DNA from: Blasia pusilla | Taxonomy: Eukaryota > Marchantiophyta > Marchantiopsida > Blasiales | Reading direction: 5' to 3' | DNA: 64,000 nucleotides | NCBI GenBank assembly: GCA_050084515.1 | Contig: CM114275.1 | Span: 4,092,001 to 4,156,000 of the forward strand | Shown here: positions 1 to 11,206 of the stretch, in pieces | Numbering within the stretch: position 1 is the stretch's first letter | How the letters are laid out: each line of letters opens with the position of its first letter | Program-made: the position numbers and the translations under genes | The notes under the pieces: generated by a model | Databases searched by the model: none | Seen by the model: the letters and a program-made list of their open reading frames with translations, nothing else | Told to the model about the DNA's origin: nothing

Positions 1-1640
1 CCCCTCTATGGGTCCAACTCCACAGTAGCACCACGTGGCTCTGACCCTCAAGTGGCTCCTCTCGTAACTGCAGCCGATGCCTCAACTTGTGCTGCACTCG
101 CCATATAAGAGAGATCATCCCCTCCATAAGAGGTGGAAGCCCCTGCTCCCGAACCTGATCTATGCTGGATACCAGCCATAGTAGCCAACCGCTCTCCAAT
201 CTGCTCAATCTCGGCACCATAGGCGACTCTGTTGTAGTGGTAGGGGTAGCCACCGTAGGCTCTCCAACCACTGGTCCACCTCTACCACCTCTACCACCTC
301 GGCCTCTCGGAGCTACTCCACCACGGCCGTGGCCTGATCTCAACTTGGATGAAGATCAAATCAACGCTCTCGAGGATGACTTGGTCTCCCGCAATGATCA
401 CACTGAGTTGGGACCGACTGAGGCCCATCCTCCAAAGTCCGTCTCCCATCCTCTTGGGAACAAAACTTCCTAACATGATCACCTCCACATGTCCAACATG
501 ACTGTCCTTGCTGCGGGGCAACAAATGAAGGCAATGGTCTCTGCGCAAGTGTCCCTCTAGGACCTGACTGAGGTCGTGTGTACCCCCCACGACTCCCACT
601 ACTACTACCACCACCACTACTACAAGACGTGAGGTGGGGTGCTTTGAACACGAGAAGTAGTAGTTGTATCCCCTCTTGAATGCGGATGTCGGACTCTTCC
701 TCCTTCACCATGTTAAGCTCAATCTTCTCAGATAGAGCAAACACCTGGGTCAATGTGGGTGAATCATCACTCATAAGAGTAGCATCACGTACCCAGCGGT
801 GCAACTCTCTGTCCAAGATCCCATACCAAAACTGGACTGCCTAAGCCTCACTCACACCCTGGGTAACTGAAATCAAGCGTCGCATACGAGTGTATGCCTC
901 ACAAAGACTCTCACCAGTCTTTCGCTCAAATTCTTGAAGACTCCTCAACTTCTCTGTCTTCACTCCCTGATGGTTCTTCTTCAACCTCTTGAAGAACTCT
1001 GCAACCGGGCTAAACGATGGTGGGGCACTAGTACCCTCCACTAGTACCCCCACTGGTACCTCCATGGGTACCTCCATTGGTACCCCCACTCCGGCTCGCT
1101 GGCATAGTAGGAGCACTACTACCAATACCACCATGGGTGATAGACACATAGCCTCGAGACCAATATTGTCTCCACGCCTCAATCTCAGCAATATGGTCTT
1201 TCCTAAACTCATGGTAATCATCCATGGGTGGTCCCTCCAAGTGCTGAAACAACCCCTTCCAAGCCAAGAAGGGTGTAAACAACGTGGCGTTCCGCAACAT
1301 CTGCATATCACACCACGTATCAAACTCCTACATGAAGTCCTACAACTCAATGGTGCCTACTGCACCCAAGTATTGTCGTGGGCCCTTCATTGTCCCACAT
1401 ATCCCATCCATGTCCCAAATCAATGGAGCTGCAATACTTGATAACAACGTAGAAGACTCGGTGTTTGGAACACCCTCGTGCTCCTCTTCATCAACCGTCG
1501 GAAGTGGAAAAGGTAGCCGATACCTAAATCCACTCCGTGTGAAACCACCACTATCCGCACCACGGTCCCCAACCAGACCACCGGACAGCTCTGTGATGAC
1601 TAACACCGATGCCGCACCACCACCAAATTATCACCACTAA
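1..1640 (-). pseudogene. gag region of a minus-strand Ty3/gypsy-like element, partial at window edge
   Basis: On the minus strand, fragments at about 1606-1340, 1350-841 and 816-361 read as consecutive parts of a retroelement Gag in shifting frames. They match the Gag of the plus-strand element at 8,010-9,560 block by block: a shared GGFTRSG block, a shared GAVGTIEL-type block, a shared VKTEKLRS block with GESL after it, and then the zinc knuckles. The knuckles are CWTCGGDHVRKFC (CX2CX3HX4C) and a second CX2CX4HX4C beginning CDHCGRPSH. Gag packages element RNA; the knuckles bind nucleic acid. Frameshifts and stops show the copy is dead. Pol would lie left of base 1, outside the window. The 5' LTR should lie to the right, but I could not fix its ends. 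The two Gags are clearly diverged, so these are related families and not recent copies. Confidence 0.75.
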
Positions 1641-2127
1641 GTAACCAAGTGATGTCGATGTCACTATACTATTCTAGCTCTACTAGCTATGGGTGTAGGC
1701 AACCTAACATGTCATCACCACAAGAAGCCTCCCACGGTCTACTGGTCATCACTCCATCCTCACTACCGGTAGCACACAAGAGTAACACTACTCTGGAAAT
1801 CAGCATCAACCCTAACAATGGGCGCACAAGCAAGAAGCAACGATGGAGGGGATCCAAACACAGGAAGTCCAACAACAACCCTCCAATTGCAAATGGAAAT
1901 CAAGGTAACACAATCCACCAAACGTGGCGCCTCCTGAATCTACAGAACCCACCACATAATTCTAACGCAATAGCTACTCCGCCGCGGGTTGATGACGTGC
2001 TAGTCGAACTCGTAGCACCTAAAAATATCACTTGCATGGAGAGGCTACACCGTACTATGCGCTAGAGGTTCATCAACCAAAAACCTGAGATGCATAAAGT
2101 GCCTAACACCTCTCCGAACAGCACCAA
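1641..2127. other. probable leader or LTR portion of the minus-strand retroelement
   Basis: No gene is supported here. It lies directly upstream of the minus-strand gag, so it should hold the untranslated leader, the primer-binding site and possibly LTR sequence. A minus-strand TGTTAGG, like a motif near the start of the plus-strand element's LTR, occurs near 2113, but no paired terminus or tRNA-complementary site was recognised. Confidence 0.3.
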
Positions 2128-2159
2128 ATGAGCTACAACAGTGTGTACACTGGCATAGT

Positions 2160-2216
2160 TAAGAACTCAGCAGTTAAGCGTCTTCCAGGCAGAATAGCCC
2201 AAAGATGGGTGACCAG
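2160..2216 (+). repeat. 5S-rRNA-like segment carrying the internal Pol III control region
   Basis: AGTTAAGCGT at 2172-2181 and GATGGGTGACC at 2204-2214 match the A-box and C-box parts of the plant 5S rRNA internal promoter. The distance between the starts of the two blocks is 32 bases, the same as in 5S rRNA. A GAACTC-like block just upstream (2163) also fits 5S. The middle and both flanks diverge, so this is not a functional 5S gene. Known parallels are Cassandra-type miniature retroelements, which carry 5S-derived sequence in their LTRs, and 5S-derived SINEs. Which applies here, or whether it is a decayed 5S pseudogene, cannot be told. It is on the opposite strand to the adjacent gag. Confidence 0.65.
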
Positions 2217-2262
2217 TTATGCAACACTCAAATCACAAATCCTGCGAAACTGCCTCACGCCC

Positions 2263-2292
2263 AAGCAAGCAAGCAAGCTTGCTTGCTTGCTC
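2263..2292. repeat. near-perfect palindrome of AAGC/GCTT units
   Basis: The left arm is AAGCAAGCAAGCAAG and the right arm is CTTGCTTGCTTGCTC. The two are complementary over 14 base pairs with no loop, centred between 2277 and 2278. It lies about 50 bases after the 5S-like block and could form a cruciform or a transcript hairpin. Confidence 0.85.
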
Positions 2293-2299
2293 CTTGCTC

Positions 2300-5149
2300 C
2301 TTACTCCGCCTCTCACGCCCACTCGCCCCGAGCTACCACCAGTTGCCTTGAAGCCTCGCCATGCTTCGCTATGGAGAGAGGCCCAACCAGGGCACCCCCA
2401 ACGGGATAGGCGTCTCCAACAATGAACGAGTCACCAACCAACCAGCCCCTTCGATCCGCTGTCCACCATAGCCAGACCTTGAGCTAGTACGCGAAATTTC
2501 AATCAGCAATTACTTCACAAATCCTTGACCAAAATTGAATCTGTTTTGACCAGAATTCAATTGACCACCATATCTATCTCTCCAAAAAAAATCAGCTACA
2601 ACCGAGCTTTGTACTCCGAGCTACAAATCAGACAAACTTGTTGTCCATACACCTCTAGAATTGCAAACCCGACAGCACTTCCGCCCAGTTTCATGCACGC
2701 AGAAATCCGCATCGCTCCACACACTCAAGCAGATAGCTTCATATGGGATCACAATACTAGTAGCAACAGGAACCTCTCACCCGATCAGGATGAACTCCAA
2801 CAGAGCTTTCGCACTCCAAGCTCTCCACATCAGAAAACCGTTGAACACGAACCAGAATCTTCAATCCTTGATAACTTCCAACTCCCTTCACGAAATCCGG
2901 CGATCTAAAGCACGTTGGAAAGCTCTCAGCAAGGCGCTTCTTTTCCAATTAACAACGCACCAGATTCACACCTCCAATAGAGGCCACAAGCCACGAACAT
3001 CCACGGCTGAGTACACAATCAGCCATAACCAGATCCTACTGATCCACAATCGAAGCTACCATCAATCTACGTCAGTTCTTTGAGTGAAATCCGTGAAAGA
3101 CCTCTTGTCATAAAACACGTATAGAATCACATACAGTCGAGCCAAACCCACTCCACGATGGGAGAATCTAGGTCGAAGCTTGTGGGAAACACCATAGCCA
3201 AGAGGTCTACTCACTACCAAGGCTAACTCCCAACGCAACAGGCTCAACTCAAAGAACTAACTGTTCTTTGAGTGCACTCCACCTTATATCCTCCAACCTA
3301 AGAGCGGGTCCTACTGGAAAAGTCACCCTCAACTGAGTAACCCCCAACCCTATGTATGAAATCGCATCTCTACCTAGACACTGCGGCCCTACATAGTGTG
3401 CCTCTACTGGCACACTATACTCTACAACATAATCCGTATGGTCATGACACCTTCCATCATAGACTATAAGTGTGGGTCCCACCTCTTGGAACCCATGTCC
3501 AAACTTGTCCGTCCATGTCTGTCCTAAGGAATGACTTGTCCGTTTTTGTGCAACCATGAAGTTGACACAAGCCAAGGGAAAAGCGACAGTGAAAAAAGAA
3601 GCTCACCCGTCCATCTCAAAGAAACACTATGGAGTTAAGCCTGCGGATACTAAACCTTTTGAAAGACCAGGGTGGTCTCTGATCTCACCAAACGATCCAG
3701 TCATGTTGCAATTGAGTCGTATGGTCGAAAGAGTCAATCTCGAACCAGAATGGAGTACTAGGTTGGGTTATGAAAGCGAGCCACGTTTTGGTGATGCTAA
3801 GAGCAATTCTATGCCCTCCACAAAACCACATAGCCATCCCATAATTGAGCCAGATAGTAGCTCCAAGAAACCTATTCAATCTGTTGAGTTTCAAGTTAAG
3901 TCGATTAAAAGATGTCCTCTGAAAGAGGATGCTCAGCCGAGCAATAGAAAGCATGGTGTTAGGTGAGAAGAGTACATTCCACAATCAATGAGAAGCCTTG
4001 AACATGTGGAAGTTCATTCTACGTGGAAGATTCATGAGGATTCTACTAGCAAGTAGGAGTAGACAACATACATTGTGTCCCAAGCTAGCTAGGAAAAGAA
4101 GGAGGTCAATGCAAGTGTGTGTTTCCTTCAATGTTAAACTGTAAGCTTTTTTGTTGTATCATGTAAAGTTATCTATTCACCATCTCTTTGCGTGTACTCC
4201 TTCCTCTCTACAATGCGAATAATTGTCTCTGGAGAGAATTACTCGCTCTCTCATCATATCTCTAAAATCCCACAAGCCCCCATGGTCACCTAAGACCGAC
4301 CAGCAAGACAACTGCTTTTCATATCACCCTAAACCAATCAGGTAAGCTAGGAAAACTCAACATTCCAAGAAAATAATAGCCTACGAAAGAGAAAACTAAG
4401 CGAGAAGAGCGTGGGATCGCTCCTAAGCGAGGTGTGAGGATCCTGCAAAATCGCTCCTGCTGAGTAGTAAGCTGTGAGAAAAATGAGAATGAAGTGAGAC
4501 CCCAAACAGGTTTCTCACCAGCCCAGCCTCAGGGGACGGAAACAAATGTGCCCTGAGAGCACATAGCCTCGAAGAACCGGATTTTGTAAGTAAACGGAGA
4601 GCAAAGGCGGACGGCTCTGAGTTCCAAACAAGCGAAAATACCCAGGTGTGAAGCAGGGACCCGAAAGAGCACGCAAATGAAGGGCCGGCCAGCATGAGCA
4701 GACGCAAAGAGCAGTAAGTCGGGGCAGTTGGGGGACGCGAGAGCTAGGAGGTACAATACATAGAATCGCATCAAATCGAGAGCCGAGAGAGAGCTAGGAG
4801 AGTGAGCCCCCCACAAAAGTAGGAGCGATCCGGATGCCTGGGAGCTGTGACTCTTGAAATCAAGCTAGTAGATGCAGGCCGAGTCAAGGGGGAGCGCTAG
4901 GAGACCCAATCGAGAAGGCTGAATCTGGGCAGGCAAGCCGAGTCGAGAGAGACCGCTCGGAGACGCAAGCCGAGTCGGGGGAGAGAGCGAGTAATTTGCA
5001 GGCCGAGACTCGGACTTGCTGCCAAAATCGCAGCAAAGAAAAATGGAGGGAGAGTTGGGCAATGCCAGGCCCAGCCAGAGTCGAAAACAAAAATGGGGGG
5101 GCGATCGGGCTCGCTCGACCTCTGCATTCCCCGCTCACAGCCGGGATTG
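2300..5149. other. no recognised gene; decayed repeat DNA
   Basis: Nothing here is convincingly coding. A 136-codon open frame at 3556-3966 (+), starting MKLTQAKGKATVKK, has no family I recognise and may be part of an old element. On the minus strand around 3290 there is a TATA-like GGATATAAGG followed by a leader-like stretch, which could be the 5' LTR promoter of the minus-strand element. From about 4,860 to 4,990 a purine-rich motif (CAGGCCGAGTC with variants, followed by GGAGAGCGC-like sequence) recurs imperfectly every 50 to 60 bases. Confidence 0.4.
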
Positions 5150-5242
5150 AGGAGATAGGGGCTGCAGGGTTGACCTCCTTCTGTGTGTGCAAGGTCGGCC
5201 CCTAGCTGAGATAGGGGCCGACCCTGCAGCCCCTATCTCGGC
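5149..5242. repeat. nested inverted repeat (long hairpin)
   Basis: GAGATAGGGGCTGCAGGGT near 5151-5170 is the exact reverse complement of ACCCTGCAGCCCCTATCTC near 5221-5240. Between them GGTCGGCCCCTA and TAGGGGCCGACC form a second, inner pair. The whole unit could fold into a strong two-part hairpin. No coding sense or element terminus was recognised next to it. Confidence 0.85.
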
Positions 5243-5404
5243 CGCCGTGAGTGAACGATGAGAGATGGCCCGGAAGGGCTCCGAGATCGAACCGTCCAAT
5301 CTAGCAGCCCTAGATCTAACAGTCAGACCAACCTACAGATCCCCATCCCTCCGACCCGGCTGACCTAGATCGGACGTCCTGGATTGAAACGATCCCTCCG
5401 ATCC

Positions 5405-5935
5405 GGGTCCCTTTTTTTTCCTTTTAAATATTTTCTGCATTTTTCAATTTATTTCCCTTTTTCTCTCCTTTTCTCTTTTTTTACTTTTTTCCCTTTTTTC
5501 CCTTCTTAAATTTGTTTTCATTTTTCCATCAATTTTCCCCATCTTAACCTTTTTTTTATCTACCCCTTGTAAATTTTTTTCTATCCATGTTTTACAATTT
5601 TCTTAGTTTTTCCCTTCTTTTCCCTTTAAAAAATTTACTCCATCCCACCTTACTACCTTCCAAATTTATTTATCCTTCTATTTTCCCTATCCTTACCTTT
5701 TTGTTTTCTCTTCGTCTTCTACATTTTTTCCCTTTTTCAACTTTTTCCCTTCTAAAAATTCTACTTGCCCACATAAATATTCTCTCAAGTTTCTTTTTCA
5801 TTTTTTTATTATTTTTTCCCATCTTTATCTTCTCATATTTTCCCCTTCTAAATATTTTCTCAAAAATTTTCCTTCTCTTACTCTTTCCTTACTTTTCCCT
5901 TTTTTTTTCAAAATTTTACTCTTGCATATAAAGAT
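5405..5935. repeat. pyrimidine-rich (T/C) low-complexity tract
   Basis: About 530 bases in which the plus strand is almost entirely T and C, with runs of T, TTCCC and AAATTT-like interruptions. The open frame found in it is a composition artefact rich in F, S, L and P. Such tracts occur in introns, retroelement UTRs and Pol III or heterochromatic spacers. It ends just before an apparent splice acceptor at 5968. Confidence 0.8.
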
Positions 5936-5968
5936 TTCTAACTACTTCACTCTTCATGTGTTTGGCAG

Positions 5969-6101
5969 ATATCTTATAAGTCCACAAATGGTTGGTGGGA
6001 GAATTGTGCACTTCCTGATATTACAAATTTACCTCTTAACTTGCGGCGTGTAGAAGTACATCCTACTCCTTTGATGCTAATATCCCCAACGTATAGAAAT
6101 C
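5969..6101 (+). pseudogene. exon-like fragment of an unidentified gene, interrupted by the retroelement
   Basis: A pyrimidine-rich stretch and TTTGGCAG (a good 3' splice site) lead into an open reading of about 44 codons starting ISYKSTNGWWENC and later reading RRVEVHPTPLM. Its composition looks like a real protein, unlike the surrounding DNA. It stops where the Ty3/gypsy LTR begins at 6106. A second short exon-like segment lies on the far side of the element, about 18,385-18,431, flanked by TTGTACAG and GTACTG. The two could be remnants of one host gene split by the insertion, but the splice phases did not fit cleanly. I do not recognise the protein. Confidence 0.35.
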
Positions 6102-6105
6102 AAGT

Positions 6106-6620
6106 TGTCACCATTGTTAGGATAGATCGGTGGGATCTAGCAGAGCGTCTTCACGAGTAGTGGAGGACAAGCCCAAGAGGTCGAGAATGACCTGTTGAGG
6201 CCTCGGAAAACCTGAGAGAGTAGGTTTCCCCTTCGTTTCGGCTCGTTTGGAGCCATATAGATAAACTTACTATTCCGGGTAAGTTTCCATGTTGGGGATA
6301 GTTGATTTTCTATTTTTGGTAAGTGGCCTTTGACCTCCTACATGAGATCAAGAGCCAAGGAGGTGACTTGGGAGCATAGGTTACCATGGAGAGAGCTTGG
6401 GAGAGTGGAGGGGTATACCTCAAGGAGAGAGAGCTTGAGAGCTCATTCTCTCTTTGTTGAACCTCTTGGCATGAGGCGGCGGAACTATGGTCCCTTGCCT
6501 TGTGAGTGTAACCCAAACCTCTCATTAGGAGAGTGGGTTTGGTTTGACATGAGAGAGAGAGTGTACACCTTTGAGAGCTATGGTGTGAGATGGTGTAGAG
6601 AGAGATTGGATCTTACTTTA
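6106..6620 (+). repeat. left LTR, portion matched by the right LTR
   Basis: The sequence from TGTCACCATTGTTAGG to TCTTACTTTA aligns almost base for base with 16481-16739 plus 17906-18166. Similarity to the right LTR stops at 6620. The true 3' end of the left LTR is not resolved and could lie near 6,975 or later. Downstream, the block GCGCGGAAGCGCTGCC occurs twice (near 6789 and 6921), each followed by an AATGTTGG-like sequence and GTAGAA. Confidence 0.7.
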
Positions 6621-8009
6621 CAAAGAGAGAATGAGAGAGCTACAATGCGGGAGCTTGCTGGAGTTTCGCAGTGTTTGCAGGTTAGGGACCGTGTTCCCTG
6701 CTTCATGACTCATGGGAGTGCTCACGGGAGCAAGAGTCATTCAGTTTGCTATTTTCCTTTACCGTTTTTTCGTACGGAAGAGTGGCGCGCGGAAGCGCTG
6801 CCCAAATGTTGGTAGAATTTGAGTGTATGGGCGGATTACCGACATCGATGCTCTCGGGAGCACCATGTAGCTTTCTGATTTGTCTTTTCACAAGTTTTAC
6901 ATTTTTGTTGGGAGAAATCAGCGCGGAAGCGCTGCCGAATGTTGGGTAGAAGAAAGAGACGTTGGGGTTTAGGACAATCCCCAATAGTTTTTATAGGATT
7001 TTTTTATTCAAAATTTTTTGACGCCATCGTAGATCTTGAAGTTGTGCATGTTGTGCAACAGATGGAGTGCAAGCAGAAAGTTATGGCCAATTTTGTAAAC
7101 TGCCAATTTTAGGGTAAAAATTGAAACCCTATAGCAGCAGCCGCCGTTGGCGGCGCCATCACCGTCGACCGCCGTCGGCCAGGCCGTGAACCCGTCGTCG
7201 AGGCCGTGAACCCGTCGCCAGGCTGTCTACCCGTCGTCCAGGCCGTCAACCCGTCGCCAGGACGTCAACTCGTCGTCCCGGCCATCACTCCGTCGCCAGG
7301 ACGTCAACCCTTCGCCAGGCCGTCAACCCTTTGCGAGGCCTTTCAACCCGTCAGCTGGCCCATTACCCGTCAAGCTGCCGTCGACCGACTGGAGTACTAT
7401 TCTGGACGACGTTGACCCAGCGATTTATGGGGTCCGAGTTTTCTAGCCGCATTATTATGTTTTGAGTTGGTAGCCGCTCCACGAAGATCGAGGACCATGA
7501 CGTGATGCCCATACCCGCAACGCGCCGCCGATTGTTGTGTCGTGCCACTCGTGGCCGCACCACACTGTCTCGATCGCGGAGCCGCACCGTCATAGTGCAG
7601 TAGATTGTGTTCTGCTGGTTTGAGTAGTTTGGCTTCACGACCGAGTTGGGGTCGAGGTTTGTAGTTGCTGCGGAGCAATTCAACATTTATTGAGGTTACC
7701 CATTCTGGTCCTTTATCCTGCACGCGTGAGGGATTCTGGGATTTGGGTTGTTGATTTGGGGATATTGGGTTGTGTGGATGCTGACAGCATCATTTATGTA
7801 TGTGGTTTAGGGGACATAGACCAGTGTGGGATGTCCGGAGTTGAGGGTAGGTTGTCGATGAGATGATAGCCTGGTCGATCCGCTGTACCACGCCGCTTGT
7901 TGCCGCACGTTACACGACTCGGGGAGGGAGAGTGTAGATCGAGTGCCGTATGTTTGGGATGAGTGATTGAGGGATTACTCACAAGGTTGAGAGTGATCAA
8001 GTGAGAGTG
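6621..8009 (+). other. rest of left LTR and untranslated leader, with GC-rich short repeats
   Basis: No gene is supported. From about 7,170 to 7,385 a GC-rich unit of roughly 18 to 19 bases (CCGTCAACCCGTCGCCAGG and variants) is repeated imperfectly about ten times. The rest, up to the gag coding sense, is presumed leader. A tRNA-complementary primer-binding site was looked for and not found. Confidence 0.45.
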
Positions 8010-9560
8010 GCACGAGGGTCATCACGGCATCCGTTCGGGACTTTGAGAGGCGAGGTGGTGAACCCGAGAGTAGCTCTAGAGGTTTTACGCGGAGTGGCGC
8101 GAGGTTCCGTGGGTCTCCACGTGAGGGACCACCTCGACCTCCTTCTGTGTCATCGTCAGACGAGGGGGAGGGTGTAGAGGAGTTTGTGAGCACATCGCCA
8201 CATATTGTGAGTGGTCCTACCAGTTGGGCGTACGAGATGGACGACCGGGGTAGAGGACCGCGTAGGTTTTCAGGTGAAGTAGGCACGATTGAGTTGCACG
8301 ATTTCATAGCAGAGTTTAGGAGTTGGTGCGACTCCCAGCGGGCCAGGAACTCTAGAGAGTTCAACCCGTTTACAGCATGGAACGGTATGTTCCAGCATTT
8401 AGAGGGGGCGCCCATGGACGATTACCATGAGTTCTCTCAGAGATATGCAAGTGAGATCGAGTCGTGGAGGCTCTACTATGACTCACATTATGTGTCATGG
8501 ACGAAGCCGTTCCCATATGAGGAGGAGGAGTTAGGAGAGGCTACTTCCTCTTCCACTAGTGACGTTTTAGGAGGGTTCACTTGCACGGGAGCAGTTGCAC
8601 CGTCTAGTCGAGTTCGTCACAGGTTCAACCCTGTGATTGAGTTCTTTGCTGAGTTGAGGGCCAGCTACCAGGGGGTACGGACGGAGAAGTTGCGAAGCAT
8701 CCACAACTTCCAGAGGCGCCCGGGTGAGAGTTTGCGTGAGGCTTAAACTCGCTTGCGGCGGTTGATCAACGTCACTCAGGGGTGACAGAGGCTCAGGCTA
8801 TCCAGTCATGGTACGCAGTGCTGGGCCGGACCCTACGGACACGGGTGCGGGAGGGGGTGCTTCTTATGAACACCTCCCCTACATTGAGAGATGTTTTTAG
8901 GACCGCCAAGACCATTGAGCGCAACATGGCGGAGGATAGCGTAGCCACCATTGGTTCTAGGCGAGAGGAGTCACGATTGTCTCCACCACCTGTGCAGCAA
9001 CGTGGACTCCGGGATAGGTTGATTGTGGCACCACGAGCTCAGGGAGGATACCAGGAGGCCGTGCCACAAAGACCTGCACCTTCATATGCGGCTCAGCAGC
9101 AGCCGTCTACTATTACTTGTTGGTCATGTGGTGGAGCCCATCATCATCACGATTGTACTCGTCAGGGTCATGGATATGTGCGTCAGCATGGAGGAGGAGA
9201 TGGTGCTGCACCATGAGGTTATCAGTGTGACTATTGTCAGAGGTATGGTCATACACGCGCCAAGTGTTTCAGTTTACATCCTGAGTTACGTCCGGACCGA
9301 GGGCCAGAGAGAGCACCAGAGCAAGTAGCCGGTCCGGGTGGGCCTAGAGATCGTGCACCAGGTGGTCCCGTTGGGGGACGAGGAGCTGGAGTTGCCCGAC
9401 AGGGTGGTGGAGCTGCCCATAAAGGAGGTAGAGTACCACCACCTAGACGCGCCGAGGGAGACGCCGGACGTGAGGCTGGGATGGTTGCTCAGATACAGCA
9501 GGTACATGAGCAGATTGCCGCTATGGCATTGAAGTTACCCAATGCCTATCGCGACCCTCA
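8010..9560 (+). pseudogene. gag with two zinc knuckles, broken
   Basis: Coding sense begins after a TGA near 8005 and runs in frame 2 through 8746, then in frame 1 to about 9,560 after a one-base shift near 8,775. The order matches the minus-strand Gag at 1-1640: GFTRSG block, VGTIELHDF block, EKLRSIHNF block, then knuckles CWSCGGAHHHHDC (CX2CX3HX4C) and CDYCQRYGHTRAKC (CX2CX4HX4C), then a Gly/Arg/Pro-rich tail. Gag forms the particle and packages RNA. Breaks: TAA at 8744-8746, the frameshift, and TGA at 9214-9216 between the knuckles where CGA is the likely ancestor. The original start codon is not visible. Confidence 0.8.
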
Positions 9561-10577
9561 TAACCAAACAACACCAAATAGGCGCCAAGCGAAACATCAG
9601 AACTCAAAGGAACTCACGCTGCGAGGTTTGCGCTTTGGAGAGGCGTTTGGAAAAGTCTCTTGGAAAAGTCTAAGAGACGAAACGTTTCATGCGTTAATGG
9701 TCGCAACCAGGAAACCTAGACCAAACGCGAGCCAAGACTTGAGATGAGTTGAGTCTTAGGAGGTTGGTTGCCAAAGAGGTGAGAACCAATTTGGAACACG
9801 ACTAGCGTTAGGGAGAATCTGACTGTGTTTAGGACCATAACGTTGAGCTCCAAGATGCGTTTGGAACAAGTAAGAGCGCGTTGGAAATCTAATCTTAAGA
9901 CGCTTCCGACGCATCAAAGATCTTAGCAAACGCATAAGTACAGGCTGAGATATTGGCCAAAAACGATTGAGAGACCAATCGGGTTGAGGGCCAATTGGAG
10001 AGGCCCGGGTGTCTTTCCCTAAATGTAGGGGGTCCCCGGAGATCCCCAGAAGTACTAATAAGGGAGGACTCTCTCGGAGATATCTCGGGAAATGAATCCC
10101 CACTTTGGGCGCCAAACGGCGTTTCAGAGGCACGGGATGGAACGGGAGTTTGGCGTTGGAACTCGAAACCCAAACGTGATCCAAGGGAGTGGACTTTGTA
10201 CACCACACTTGGATTCCAACCCGAGATTCACTTCGTGCGAGTCTTGGTGAGGAAATCATTGGATGTCCATCGGACGATTGGAACCGCTTAGCGCGAAATG
10301 CCGTTCGAGTTCTGAACCGACCAGAAAGTCTGTCCCAAGTCTTTCGAGATTTGCCCGTGTTGTAAACCGCGAAACTAGGAAGGTTGAGCTTGATGAGAGT
10401 CCAAGACGAGAACTTAGAAAGTAATCCCGCTGATTGATCCAAGACCCGACTAACCAAAGTGCGCGTTTGGATGCAGATCAGCGTTGAGAGCGTGACCTAC
10501 TGAACGCACGCTTCCACAATAAACAAGATTAACGTTCAAGGAGAGTAGGCGCACGACAACTCTCCTTGAACGTTAAT
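9561..10577. other. foreign-looking 1-kb segment between gag and pol
   Basis: Gag coding sense fades near 9,560 and pol-like sense resumes near 10,578. Between them I see no retroelement domain. The motif GCGTTTGG or its complement CCAAACGC recurs several times (near 9652, 9720, 9849, 10464). The segment ends with a perfect 18-bp inverted repeat at 10528-10577. A 233-codon minus-strand frame at 9756-10457 has no recognisable family. It may be a separate insertion or a fast-evolving spacer. Confidence 0.45.
10528..10577. repeat. 18-bp perfect inverted repeat, 14-base loop
   Basis: ATTAACGTTCAAGGAGAG at 10528-10545 and CTCTCCTTGAACGTTAAT at 10560-10577 are exact reverse complements. They could be the stem of a hairpin at the gag-pol spacer or the end of an inserted element. 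Confidence 0.9.
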
Positions 10578-11206
10578 ATGGAGCAGCCAGAGATCTGGAG
10601 GATCCTGGTTGGATGTGCGGGGTTGCCCAGATGGAGGTCGCCGCAGTTGTGATGCGTGGAGCAGTCGCAGCGTTGGATCCACAGCGAGGGGAAGCCAGAA
10701 AACAGACTAGGCTTCCTCAGTCTTTCACGTTGTCCGAAGCGATGAGGACCCCATCGATGGATCCTCATCAAAGCTCCTTGAGAGTTGGTGATGTTTTTGG
10801 TGTGTAGGCATGGAGGGCGATGGGAGAAGCGAGTGCAACGACTCCTGTTGTTGATGCTCATGAGGGGCATGTGTCGAGCACGTTGTTGGGGGCGGCCACC
10901 GTTTTGTACCGCACTCCTTTATTTTCTGCTTCCGATATTATGACGTTGGGGGGTACGCCCGCTGAGGCTTTTTGGCTGGCCGCTTTGCTATGTGAGTGCT
11001 GAGTTGGAGTTCCTGAATCACGTTCAGAGGTGATTGCAGAGGAGATGATGGACCTGCCCTTGAAGCAGATGCTCGGATCATCCACGTCAGATTCATGGCA
11101 AGCTGCGGCTGCTAGGATGGCGGAGATGCCCGCTAGACCCGCGATAGAGCGTGCCATGGCTTCTCCTGGTGTTGTGTTGTTGGATAACCAAGGAGAGGTC
11201 TTCTAG

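Noticed and set aside
2160-2216. Functional 5S rRNA gene
   Set aside because: Only the two promoter blocks match; the remaining 5S sequence and the terminator are absent.
5587-5931. 114-codon frame of F, L, S, I
   Set aside because: Product of the pyrimidine tract; looks like a membrane protein only because of T-rich codons.
9756-10457. 233-codon minus-strand open frame
   Set aside because: No recognisable domain, biased composition, and it lies inside the retroelement spacer; most likely chance.
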